Below are positions 34,532-42,214 of a stretch of DNA of 64,000 nt, piece by piece; positions within the stretch are counted from its first letter, which is position 1; each line of letters starts with the position of its first letter. Where the stretch lies: contig NZ_CAXUNP010000016.1 in NCBI RefSeq assembly GCF_964252635.1, positions 25,520 to 89,519 on the forward strand. The letters are read 5' to 3'. The stretch comes from Jatrophihabitans sp964252635 (GTDB lineage: Bacteria > Actinomycetota > Actinomycetes > Mycobacteriales > Jatrophihabitantaceae). Below the pieces are notes generated by a model that did no database searches, was not told where the DNA came from, and saw only the letters and a program-made list of their open reading frames with translations. A program made the translations under genes and the position numbers.

Positions 34532-36286
34532 ATGGACTGGACCGGTCACGTCATCGTCTGCGGGCTCGACGGCGTCGGGCTGCGCGTCGTCGAGCAGCTG
34601 TGCCGCTCCGGCGAGCAGGTCGTGGTCGTCGAGGACGAGCCCGATCCGCGCCGGCTGGCCATCGTCACCGAGCTCGGCGCCGCCCACCTGCCCCTCGATC
34701 CCAGCCGCGCCAGTGCCCTCGAGGCGGCACGACTGACGAGCGCGACCGCGCTGGTCTGCGCCGCCGGGTCCGATCTCGACAACCTGGAGATCGCGCTGCT
34801 CGCCCGGCGCCTGCACCCCGAGCTGCGCGTGGTGGTCGAGCTGGGCAACCCGTCACTGGGACGGGCGCTGGCGCGGGTCACCGGCGCGCACAGCGTCCTG
34901 GACCCGGCCGCCCTGTCCGCGCCGACACTGGCCGAAGCCTGCCTCGACCTGCATGCGCGCCCGGTGCCGATCGGCGAGCAGGACACCTTCGAGCTCCGTG
35001 AGCTGACCGCCGCGCAGGCGGGAACCCTGCGCGAGCTGTTCGGCGACCTCGCGCCCGTCGCGGTCGTCCCGGCGGGCGACGGCCAGATGCAGGTGTGTCC
35101 CGGCCGGGACCTCGAGGTGGCCGCCGGCGACCGGGTCTTCGTGATCGGTACCCCCGCGGAGCTCGTCGAGCGCGGCATGCTGGCCATGACCACGCCGACC
35201 CGACGACGCACGCCGCTGCGCCCGATCGGGACCCTGCGCCGGTACGTCCACGGCTTCGTGCTCGAGTCCGAGCGTTCGATGCGTTTGACGCTCGGCATCC
35301 TGCTCGGGGTGGCGGTGCTGTCGATCGTGCTGCTGCGGGTCGGGTACCGCTCGGACGGCGGCGGGCACATGAGCGTGCTCGACGCGGCCTACTTCACCAC
35401 CGAGACCCTGACGACCGTCGGCTTCGGCGACTTCTTCTTCGCCCACCAGCACGACTGGTTGCGGGTGTGGGCGATCGTGCTCATGGTGCTCGGCGCGACC
35501 TTGGTGACCGTCCTCTACGCCATGCTGACCAACCTGCTGGTGAGCCGGCGCATCAGGCAGTCGCTCGGCCGCCAGCTCGCCACCCGGATGCACGACCACG
35601 TGGTGCTCATCGGCCTCGGGTCGGTGGGCCTCGGGGTGCTCGAGCACCTGGTGGCGGCCGGGCAACCCGTCGTCGTGCTGGAGCGCGACGAGGACAACCG
35701 TTTCCTGGCCCGAGCTCGCGAGCTGCGCGTCCCGGTGGTGTTCGGCGACTCGACGGTGCCGACCAACCTCGACGCCGCCGGTGTCACCCGGGCCCGGGCC
35801 GTCGCCGTGCTCACCAGCAGCGACCTGGCCAACATCGAGACGGCGCTCGTGGTCGACGACCTGCTCGACGACCGGCGCCTGGACGTACCCGTGGTGCTGC
35901 GCGTCTTCGACCGCGACCTCGCGCACACCGTCGAGGCCGGTTTCGGCTTCCCCTACGTGCGCTCGACGGCTGCCCTGGCCGCACCCTGGTTCGTCGGCGC
36001 CGCGCTGGGGCTCACCATCCTGTCGACGTTCTACGTGGACCAGGAGCCCTTGCTCATCGGCCGGCTCACCGTCGCCGAGGCGGGTGGGCTGCGTGGCAGC
36101 ACGATGGCCGAGCTGTCGGCGCGCATCCGGGTCATCGCCATCAGGCGCCGGGCCACCGGATCGTTCGAGTACCCGCCGCGGCGGGACACCCGGTTCGCCG
36201 GCGGCGATCAGGCCTACCTGGTCGGGCCGTACGACGAGCTGCTGCAGGTGCTCCGGCGCGACTCCGTGGCCGATTCCACGGCATAG
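34532..36286 (+). CDS. Potassium channel with two RCK/TrkA-N domains
   Basis: A 584-residue protein with an unusual order. An N-terminal TrkA-N domain (HVIVCGLDGVGLRVVEQL, residues 5-130) with a TrkA-C-like part (about 150-215) comes first. Two membrane helices (about 250-272 and 310-335) flank the selectivity filter TTVGFGD near residue 293. A second TrkA-N domain follows (HVVLIGLGSVGLGVLEHL, about 350-470) with a C-terminal TrkA-C-like region. Both Rossmann motifs look intact for NAD(H) or nucleotide. It should form a tetrameric K+ channel gated by its eight RCK domains. ATG 34532 has AGGTGG upstream. Confidence 0.9.
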   Translation: MDWTGHVIVCGLDGVGLRVVEQLCRSGEQVVVVEDEPDPRRLAIVTELGAAHLPLDPSRASALEAARLTSATALVCAAGSDLDNLEIALLARRLHPELRVVVELGNPSLGRALARVTGAHSVLDPAALSAPTLAEACLDLHARPVPIGEQDTFELRELTAAQAGTLRELFGDLAPVAVVPAGDGQMQVCPGRDLEVAAGDRVFVIGTPAELVERGMLAMTTPTRRRTPLRPIGTLRRYVHGFVLESERSMRLTLGILLGVAVLSIVLLRVGYRSDGGGHMSVLDAAYFTTETLTTVGFGDFFFAHQHDWLRVWAIVLMVLGATLVTVLYAMLTNLLVSRRIRQSLGRQLATRMHDHVVLIGLGSVGLGVLEHLVAAGQPVVVLERDEDNRFLARARELRVPVVFGDSTVPTNLDAAGVTRARAVAVLTSSDLANIETALVVDDLLDDRRLDVPVVLRVFDRDLAHTVEAGFGFPYVRSTAALAAPWFVGAALGLTILSTFYVDQEPLLIGRLTVAEAGGLRGSTMAELSARIRVIAIRRRATGSFEYPPRRDTRFAGGDQAYLVGPYDELLQVLRRDSVADSTA

Positions 36287-36315
36287 TGCGCCGCCGCGGC
36301 GGGAACGCTGCACCC

Positions 36316-37224
36316 ATGCCCTACACGGTCCTCGTCACCGGTGCCACCGGATTCGTCGGCTCGCACCTCGCCCGGCAGCTGGTCGAGGACGGACACGACG
36401 TCCGGGCCATGACCCGCCACCCGGACGGTTACGACGGCCCGGGCAAGGCCGTCGGCGCCGACGTCGCGGACGTGGACAGCCTGCGGACGGCCCTCGAGGG
36501 CGTCGACGTCGCCTACTACCTGGTGCATGCGCTCGAGTCGAAGGACTTCGAGCGCATGGACGCCGCGGCCGCGCACAACTTCGCCCGGGCCGCGGCCGAG
36601 AACGGGGTGCGCCAGATCGTCTACCTCGGCGGTCTCGGCGACGACGACGGCCGGCTGTCCGCGCACCTGCGCTCCCGCCGCGAGGTCGAGAAGCTGCTGG
36701 GCGAGACCGGGGTGCCCGTCACCGTGCTGCGCGCCGCGGTGGTCATCGGGCACGGCGGCATCTCCTGGGAGATCACCCGCCAGCTCGTCGATCACCTGCC
36801 CGTGATGATCACCCCGAAGTGGACCAAGACCCGTACCCAGCCGATCGCGCTGCCCGACGTCATCCGCTACCTCGTGGGCGTGCTCGACAACCCCGACGCC
36901 ATGGGCCGGGTGTTCGAGATCGGCGGTCCCGACGTGCTGCGCTACGTCGACATGCTCAAGCGCGCGGCCAAGGTGCAGCGCAAGTCGTTCCCGTCGGTCA
37001 ACGTGCCGCTGCTGACCCCGCACCTGTCCTCGGGCTGGCTGGCGCTGGTCACCGACGTCAACTACGCCACCGCGCGCAACCTGGTCGCCTCGATGACCAA
37101 CGAGGTCGTCGTGCACGACGACGCCATCCGCCACGTGGTGCCCGGCGACCCCATCGGCTACGACGACGCGGTGCGACTCGCGCTGGAGGATCGGGCCAGG
37201 GAGCAGTCGGGCTCGACACGATGA
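36316..37224 (+). CDS. NAD(P)-binding protein, atypical SDR/NmrA-like
   Basis: A 302-residue Rossmann-fold protein. The nucleotide motif is VTGATGFVGSHLARQL at residues 7-22. VYYLVHAL-type segments and IVYLGGLGDDDGRLSAHLRSR are typical of the YlbE/NmrA-like group of NADH-binding proteins related to complex I NDUFA9 and to sugar epimerases. Tyr-x3-Lys is not obvious. ATG 36316 starts 30 bases after the K+ channel stop. Its stop overlaps the next gene's ATG (ATGA), so the CPBP protease gene is co-translated. Substrate unknown. Confidence 0.85.
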   Translation: MPYTVLVTGATGFVGSHLARQLVEDGHDVRAMTRHPDGYDGPGKAVGADVADVDSLRTALEGVDVAYYLVHALESKDFERMDAAAAHNFARAAAENGVRQIVYLGGLGDDDGRLSAHLRSRREVEKLLGETGVPVTVLRAAVVIGHGGISWEITRQLVDHLPVMITPKWTKTRTQPIALPDVIRYLVGVLDNPDAMGRVFEIGGPDVLRYVDMLKRAAKVQRKSFPSVNVPLLTPHLSSGWLALVTDVNYATARNLVASMTNEVVVHDDAIRHVVPGDPIGYDDAVRLALEDRAREQSGSTR

Positions 37225-37970
37225 GTCACGCTGGACAGGTGACGAATACGGACAGGGTCGGCGGGGTGCCCGGTCTCGTCCAGCGCCTGCTCGCCCCGTC
37301 GCTGCTCGACCAGGTACCGCGCGACCACCAGCAGAGCGACGCCGCGTTCAAACGTCGGCGCATCGTGGCCGCCGTCACCCTGGTCATCGGGACCACGCTG
37401 CTCGGCCTGGCCCTGGCCACCGCCCCAGGCAACTCGGCGTTCTACCTGCTGACCGCGGGCGTCGCCGTCGTCTGGCTCATCGGCGGGTTCGCGTCGGGGC
37501 CGCTGCACCTGGGGTTCGTCCCCTTCCGCGGGTCCCTGCGGCGACCGCTCGTGACCCCGTTCGTCACCGGGCTGGCGGCCGGCGCGGTGTTCGTGATCGG
37601 CGGGCTCGTGGTGGCCCAGATCGAACCGATCCGCAAGATCATCGACAACGTCCTGCAGCACGCCTCGCAGGGCAACATCGCGCTGATCTTCTTCGTCACC
37701 CTGCTGAACGGGGCGGCCGAGGAGGTCTTCTTCCGCGGGGCGCTGTTCGCGGCCATCGGTCGCAAGTACGCCGTGCCCATCTCGACGGTGATCTACGCGC
37801 TGGTCACCATCGCGACCGGCAACTTCGTGCTGGTCTTCGCCGCCGTCCTCATGGGCACGCTCTTCGGCCTGCAGCGGCGGGCGTCGGGCGGCATCCTCGC
37901 CTCGATGATCACGCACCTGGTTTGGTCGGTGATCATGCTGTCGGCCCTGCCGCCCATCACCACCAAGTAG
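37221..37970 (+). CDS. CPBP-family intramembrane metalloprotease
   Basis: A 249-residue membrane protein with about six helices of the CPBP (Abi, RCE1-like) family. The catalytic motif EExxxR is in AAEEVFFRGALF near residue 163; the metal-binding His residues are represented by FVTL...NG and SMITHLVWS near residue 230. Members cleave membrane peptides or act in bacteriocin self-immunity and stress. ATG 37221 overlaps the upstream stop by four bases. It converges with the YihY-like gene, 13 bases apart. Confidence 0.9.
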   Translation: MSHAGQVTNTDRVGGVPGLVQRLLAPSLLDQVPRDHQQSDAAFKRRRIVAAVTLVIGTTLLGLALATAPGNSAFYLLTAGVAVVWLIGGFASGPLHLGFVPFRGSLRRPLVTPFVTGLAAGAVFVIGGLVVAQIEPIRKIIDNVLQHASQGNIALIFFVTLLNGAAEEVFFRGALFAAIGRKYAVPISTVIYALVTIATGNFVLVFAAVLMGTLFGLQRRASGGILASMITHLVWSVIMLSALPPITTK

Positions 37971-37983
37971 GGCACGCCGCGCG

Positions 37984-38946
37984 TCACTCCGGTGGGTCGA
38001 ACCGGACGGTGATCTCCTCGTAGCCCTTGAACCGCTGCGCCCGGGCCTGCTGGGCGTAGCTCTCGACGTCGGCGGCGGTCAGGTCGACGTCGTCGGTGAA
38101 AGGGGTCAGCAGCGCCCGCGGGTACAGGCGCAGCGACCGGACGGTGTTGTACTCGACGGCGAACACCATCACCAGCGAGCCCAGGTAGAGCCACGCCATC
38201 AGCCCGAGGAACAGCGCGAACACGCCGTTGACGTCCGACGTGCCACGTACGGCATGGCTGACGTACAGCGCCCCGACGTACTGCAACGCCTGCCAGACGA
38301 CGGCGGCGCCGGTGGCGCCGGGCACGGTCTGGCGCAGCGTGAGCCGGCGCGCGGTGGCGACATGGAACCCGATCGAGAAGAACACCGCGTTGAGGGCCAG
38401 GGTGCCGAGCCCGATGAGCACCTGGGTCGTGATGCCGAACGCGTCGACCTGGCTGCCCAGCGTGGCCAGGCCGGTGGTGACGAGGACGGCCACCCCGCCG
38501 ATGGTGAGCAGCAGCAGGCTGCGCCCCCGGCTGCGGAACGGGTTGGGGCGGTCGTTGCGCGGTACCCGCCAGATCGTGTTCATGGCGTTCTGCGCGGCCT
38601 GCGCCACGTTCAGACCGAAGAACAGGGTGCCGACGATGCCGACCGTCAGGCCGAGGCTGCTGCCCGAGACGCCGTTGGGGTTGGCGAGCTGGTCGCCGAC
38701 GATCGGGTACTGGCCCAGCGCGGAGTCGAACACCTTGTGCTGGAGGTCGGGGTCGCCCTCGAGGGTGAAGTTCAGGATCGTCGTGGACAGCAGCAGCAGC
38801 GGCACCAGCGACAGCAGGCCGTAGTAGGCGACCAGCGCGGCGAGATAGGTGCCCTGGTCGTCGAAGAACTTGTAGACGACCGCCAGGGGCAGCCCGGCGC
38901 GAGGGTGGGCCCGCTGGAAGCGGTCGGCCCGCTCCACGAGCGACAT
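37984..38946 (-). CDS. YihY/BrkB-family membrane protein
   Basis: A 320-residue protein with about six membrane helices of the YihY/BrkB family, sometimes misnamed ribonuclease BN. Family features are AYYGLLSLVPLLLL near residue 40, NAMNTIWRVPRNDRPNP near residue 120 and VFALFLGLMAWLYLGSLVMVFAVEYN near residue 245. ATG 38946 has GAGGAG seven bases upstream. The precise function of the family is not settled; envelope or transport roles are proposed. Confidence 0.9.
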   Translation of the reverse strand: MSLVERADRFQRAHPRAGLPLAVVYKFFDDQGTYLAALVAYYGLLSLVPLLLLSTTILNFTLEGDPDLQHKVFDSALGQYPIVGDQLANPNGVSGSSLGLTVGIVGTLFFGLNVAQAAQNAMNTIWRVPRNDRPNPFRSRGRSLLLLTIGGVAVLVTTGLATLGSQVDAFGITTQVLIGLGTLALNAVFFSIGFHVATARRLTLRQTVPGATGAAVVWQALQYVGALYVSHAVRGTSDVNGVFALFLGLMAWLYLGSLVMVFAVEYNTVRSLRLYPRALLTPFTDDVDLTAADVESYAQQARAQRFKGYEEITVRFDPPE

Positions 38947-39028
38947 GGGCTGACTCCTCGGCGGGCGGACGTCGGACGCCGGGGCGTCGGGTGTCGCCCA
39001 GATTACCCAGCCGGGGCTGCCGTCGCGG

Positions 39029-41122
39029 TCAGAACGCCTTCTGCAGGACGAGCGGGTAGACCGGACCGGACCCTGCCTCGCGCAGCAGCGTCGCGGCCAC
39101 GGTGAGCGTGAACCCGCTGCGGGTGGTGTCGTCCAGCAGCAGCACCGGCCCCGTGGGTACCGCACCGTCGACCGACAGCCGTCGCAGGGCGCCGCTCGCC
39201 GACTCGACCGACGTGCCGGCGTCCGCCTGCACACCCGGCCCCTCGGCGCGCAGCGGCGAGGCCACGTCCATCCGCCCCAGCGTGGCCAACCGCGCCGCGG
39301 CGTCGGCGAGCAGCACCGGGTGCGAACGTGACGGCACCCAGGTGACCCAGGTGGGCCGTCCGGCCGGCCACCCCCACCGCGACAGCGTGCCGACCAGGCC
39401 GTCGAAGACCTCGTCGGGCAGCGCCGCGTCGACGGCCAGAGCGCGCGCCACCTCGACCGACCAGGCGGGGTCGTCGGCGACGGAGAGGGCCCGGCCGACC
39501 TCGGCGCGGGTCGGCTCGGCGATCCGGCCACGCCGCGGTGCGCCGGACGGCCACATCTTGCGCGGCTCGAGCACGGTGGACTGTGCGCGCAGATGGGTGA
39601 CCGCCGCGCGCACCGTGTCGGGCGATGGTTCGAGGCCCGGGGCGGGCAGCTCGCCCGTGCACACTGCGCAGCGCCCGCACGGCGAGCCGGTCGTGTCGTC
39701 GAGCTCGTGCCGCAGGTGCTGCATGAGGCAGGTGTCGGAACGCTCGTAGGCCAGCATCGAGCGCTGCTCCCGACGGCGGGCTGCGGCGATGCCCTCGTAC
39801 CGTTCCGCGTCGTAGTGCCACGGCCTACCGGTGGCGACCCAGCCGCCATCGACCCGCTCGACCGCGCCCTCGACGTCGAGCACCTTGAGCAGCGTCTCGA
39901 GCCGGCCGCGCCGCAGCCCGGAGTCGGCCTCGATGCGGGGCAGGGTGAGCGGCCCGTCGGACAGCACGTCCAGCACCCGGCGCACGCGGTCCTCGGAGGG
40001 GAAGGCCGTGGAGTCGAAGTAGGCCCAGATCCGCTCGTCGGCCGCGGTGGGCAGCAGCACGGCTTTCGCCGTGTCGAGGGCGCGGCCGGCGCGCCCGACC
40101 TGCTGGTAGTAGGAGATCGGCGAGGGCGGGGCACCCAGGTTTACGACGAAGCCGAGCGTGGGGTGGTCGAGACCCATGCCCAGGCTGGACGTGGCGACGA
40201 CCGCCCGCAGCTCGTGGGCCAGCAGGCGCCGTTCCAGCTCGGCGCGCTCGTCCGGTGGGGTGGCCGAGCTGTAGGCCGCCACGTCGTGGCCGCGGCTGCG
40301 CAGGAAGTCGGCCAGCTGCGTCGTGCCGGCCACCGTGAGGGTGTAGACGAGCCCCGCACCCGGGAGGCTGGACCCGCCCGGACGGCTGTCGTCGAGGGCG
40401 TCGGCGATCCACGCGTAGGCGGTCGGGACGTCGGGGGTGGGCACCACGGACAGCGCCAGGCTCTCGCGGTCCAGCGAGCCGCGCAGGGTCAGCGTGTCGG
40501 TGCCGAGCTGGGCCGCCACGTCGGCCGTGACCCGGTCGTTGGCCGTGGCGGTGGTGGCCAGCACCGGGGTGCCACCGGGCAGCGCGGCCAGCACGTCCTT
40601 GATCCGCCGGTAGTCGGCCCGGAAGTCCGAGCCCCAGTCCGACACGCAGTGCGCCTCGTCGACCACGAGCAGGCCGATGCGCGGCGACAGGTGCGGCAGC
40701 ACCCGGGAGCGGAAGCCGAAGGAGTTCAGCCGCTCCGGCGAGACGAGCAGGACGTCGACGTCGTCGGCCGCCAGCCGGGCCTCGATGCTCGGCCAGTCGT
40801 CGACGTTGGCGCTGTTGAGCGTGACGGCATGCAGCCCGGAACGCTCGGCCGCAGCGACCTGGTCGCGCATGAGGGCCAGCAACGGCGAGATGACCAGCGT
40901 CGGGCCGAACCCCTGCGCCCGCCGCAGGCCGGCAGCGATCCAGTAGACCGCCGACTTGCCCCACCCGGTCCGCTGGATGACGACGACCTTGCGCCGCCCG
41001 GCCACCAGCGCCTCGACAGCGGCCCACTGGTCGTCGCGCAGCACCGCGGACGGGCCGGCGAGACGGGTGAGATGGTGTTGCGCGGCGTCGCGCAGGTCGG
41101 TGGTGGCCGTCATGTGCGCCAT
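39029..41122 (-). CDS. RecQ-family DNA helicase with PRTase-like C-terminus
   Basis: A 697-residue ATP-dependent 3'-5' helicase. Walker A is RTGWGKSAVYW near residue 59, the DEAH box VVDEAHCVSDWGSDFR near residue 157, motif III TTATAND and motif VI QQVGRAGR. The RecQ zinc-binding region is CLMQHL...GSPCGRCAVC near residue 480. The last 150 residues carry a phosphoribosyltransferase-like PRPP motif (VLLLDDTTRSGFTL) and end in LQKAF. Such fusions are seen in actinobacteria and may couple nucleotide sensing to repair, but this is inferred. ATG 41122 is used; ATG 41113 is equally possible. Confidence 0.9.
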   Translation of the reverse strand: MAHMTATTDLRDAAQHHLTRLAGPSAVLRDDQWAAVEALVAGRRKVVVIQRTGWGKSAVYWIAAGLRRAQGFGPTLVISPLLALMRDQVAAAERSGLHAVTLNSANVDDWPSIEARLAADDVDVLLVSPERLNSFGFRSRVLPHLSPRIGLLVVDEAHCVSDWGSDFRADYRRIKDVLAALPGGTPVLATTATANDRVTADVAAQLGTDTLTLRGSLDRESLALSVVPTPDVPTAYAWIADALDDSRPGGSSLPGAGLVYTLTVAGTTQLADFLRSRGHDVAAYSSATPPDERAELERRLLAHELRAVVATSSLGMGLDHPTLGFVVNLGAPPSPISYYQQVGRAGRALDTAKAVLLPTAADERIWAYFDSTAFPSEDRVRRVLDVLSDGPLTLPRIEADSGLRRGRLETLLKVLDVEGAVERVDGGWVATGRPWHYDAERYEGIAAARRREQRSMLAYERSDTCLMQHLRHELDDTTGSPCGRCAVCTGELPAPGLEPSPDTVRAAVTHLRAQSTVLEPRKMWPSGAPRRGRIAEPTRAEVGRALSVADDPAWSVEVARALAVDAALPDEVFDGLVGTLSRWGWPAGRPTWVTWVPSRSHPVLLADAAARLATLGRMDVASPLRAEGPGVQADAGTSVESASGALRRLSVDGAVPTGPVLLLDDTTRSGFTLTVAATLLREAGSGPVYPLVLQKAF

Positions 41123-41160
41123 CGTGACGCATCCCGCCGACAGAATCGTGGCCGCGGTGG

Positions 41161-41190
41161 CTGACCTGGGGCCGTGATCGCTGTTATGCT
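41161..41190 (+). promoter_or_regulatory. Candidate cspA promoter
   Basis: CTGACC (41161-41166), 18-base spacer and TATGCT (41185-41190) preceded by TG at 41182-41183. TATAGC at 41201-41206 is an alternative -10. Either gives a 5' leader of about 140-160 bases, as is common for cold-shock genes. Confidence 0.4.
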
Positions 41191-41282
41191 GAGCGCGGTC
41201 TATAGCATTCCCTGGCGTGTACGCGTGCGGGAAAGTGCAGCGCGCATCGTGTCTTCCTCGGGTTGGCAAGTTGAGCAGGACC

Positions 41283-41307
41283 GAGGCCCCGCACAGGGTG
41301 GGGCCTC
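41283..41307 (+). promoter_or_regulatory. Hairpin in the cspA leader
   Basis: GAGGCCCC (41283-41290) pairs perfectly with GGGGCCTC (41300-41307) around a nine-base loop, about 48 bases before the cspA ATG. There is no U run, so it is more likely a leader structure (stability or cold-dependent folding) than a terminator. Confidence 0.45.
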
Positions 41308-41354
41308 CACCGCATCACCCGATCAGGGTGTTGACCCAACGGAAGGCACGAAGA

Positions 41355-41558
41355 ATGACCCAAGGCACTGTGAAGTGGTTCAACAGCGAGAAGGGCTTCG
41401 GCTTCATCGCTCCCGACGACGGCGGCGCCGACGTGTTCGTCCACTTCTCCGGTATCGCCGGCGACGGCTACAAGAGCCTCGACGACAACCAGCGCGTCGA
41501 CTTCGACGTCACGCAGGGCCAGAAGGGCCCGCAGGCGCAGAACGTGCGCGCCATCTGA
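41355..41558 (+). CDS. Cold-shock protein, CspA family
   Basis: A 67-residue single cold-shock domain. RNP1 is KGFGFI and RNP2 VFVHFS; the whole chain matches the canonical length and fold of an RNA/ssDNA chaperone. ATG 41355 has GGAAGG (41341-41346) eight bases upstream. It has a long structured leader and a strong downstream terminator, so it is monocistronic. Confidence 0.97.
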   Translation: MTQGTVKWFNSEKGFGFIAPDDGGADVFVHFSGIAGDGYKSLDDNQRVDFDVTQGQKGPQAQNVRAI

Positions 41559-41574
41559 GCTCGGACTGACCGCG

Positions 41575-41606
41575 AACGCCCCGCACCGATTCGGTGCGGG
41601 GCGTTT
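41575..41606 (+). terminator. Intrinsic terminator of cspA
   Basis: AACGCCCCGCACCG (41575-41588) pairs perfectly with CGGTGCGGGGCGTT (41592-41605) around ATT, followed by a T-rich TTTGTG. It begins 16 bases after the cspA stop and is the clearest terminator in the window. Confidence 0.9.
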
Positions 41607-41652
41607 GTGCGTGTTTGGGCAAGGACCAAAGTCTCGGATTTCTTACAGCGAT

Positions 41653-41688
41653 TTGACACGTCCGGGGCACCCTGTGTTGTCTGTTCGC
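41653..41688 (+). promoter_or_regulatory. Promoter with consensus -35 upstream of a small ORF
   Basis: TTGACA (41653-41658), 18-base spacer, TTGTCT (41677-41682), six bases, then GTG 41689. The -35 is perfect, the -10 weak, and the spacing matches the leaderless promoters elsewhere in the window. Confidence 0.5.
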
Positions 41689-41979
41689 GTGCAGGACTAC
41701 TTCGGCTGGACGGACGTGCTGGACACGTCGTCCGTGCTCGACGCTCCGGCGCACGCGGTGGCCGTCCTCGACGACGGTGTCCGCCTCGACGACGGTGTCC
41801 GCCTCGATGACGGTGTCCGCCTCGATGACGGTGTCCGCCTCGCGGACGGTGTCCGCCTCGCGGACGAGCTGTTCACCGGATGTGATTTCGCCAGTCGTCC
41901 GGCACCCGCTCGGCCGGCCCCGGAACCGTCTGCCCGTCCGGGTGGGCCTGCGGATCGGCGAGTCTCGGCCCGTTCGTGA
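41689..41979 (+). CDS. Hypothetical hexapeptide-repeat protein
   Basis: A possible 96-residue protein starting VQDYFGWTDVLDTSSVLD, followed by five LDDGVR or LADGVR hexapeptides (41767-41856) and a Pro/Arg-rich tail ending VSARS. It is not recognised as any family. It has a consensus -35 and a start codon at the leaderless distance, which supports expression. Against it, the last 107 bases overlap the 3' end of the UBP zinc-finger gene on the opposite strand, and the tail has the composition expected of an antisense frame. It may be a short regulatory peptide or a spurious frame. Confidence 0.35.
   Translation: MQDYFGWTDVLDTSSVLDAPAHAVAVLDDGVRLDDGVRLDDGVRLDDGVRLADGVRLADELFTGCDFASRPAPARPAPEPSARPGGPADRRVSARS
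41767..41866. repeat. 18-bp tandem repeat
   Basis: Units of CTCGACGACGGTGTCCGC begin at 41767, 41785, 41803, 41821 and 41839, with a degenerate sixth at 41857. Variation is confined to the sixth to eighth bases (ACG, ATG, CGG). In the + frame it encodes LDDGVR repeats. It lies between cspA and the UBP gene. Confidence 0.93.
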
Positions 41980-42214
41980 ACTGCTGGCTGCGCACGTCGT
42001 AGAACCAGTCCTCGCCCGGCTCGAAGCTGGTCAGCACCGGGTGCCCGGTCGCCTCGGCGTGCGCGGTGCCGTGCCCGGACGGCGAGGAATCGCAGCAGCC
42101 GATGTGCCCGCACGCGGCACAGCGCCGCAGATGGAACCACCAGCCGCCGGCGGCCTCGCACTCGACGCACCCGGACCCGCTCGGCGGGACGGTCGGGTCG
42201 ACGGTCTCGGTCAT
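41873..42214 (-). CDS. UBP-type zinc finger protein
   Basis: A 113-residue protein made almost entirely of one ZnF-UBP domain. The metal ligands are in GCVECEAAGGWWFHLRRCAACGHIGCCDSSP... with the later HGTAHAEATGHPV histidines, and WFYDVRSQQF follows. In eukaryotes this domain binds the free C-terminus of ubiquitin; in bacteria the partner is unknown. ATG 42214 overlaps the histidine kinase stop by four bases, making this the third gene of a coupled signalling operon. It is therefore probably an output or adaptor for that two-component system. Confidence 0.92.
   Translation of the reverse strand: MTETVDPTVPPSGSGCVECEAAGGWWFHLRRCAACGHIGCCDSSPSGHGTAHAEATGHPVLTSFEPGEDWFYDVRSQQFTNGPRLADPQAHPDGQTVPGPAERVPDDWRNHIR

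Noticed and set aside
35095..36315. + strand frame extending the NAD(P)-binding protein into the potassium channel gene
   Set aside because: It overlaps a clear channel coding region in another frame, and the Rossmann motif starts normally after ATG 36316.
41873..42214. Part of a bacterial ubiquitin-like conjugation system
   Set aside because: No E1, E2, JAB peptidase or ubiquitin-like gene lies in the window; only the zinc finger is present.
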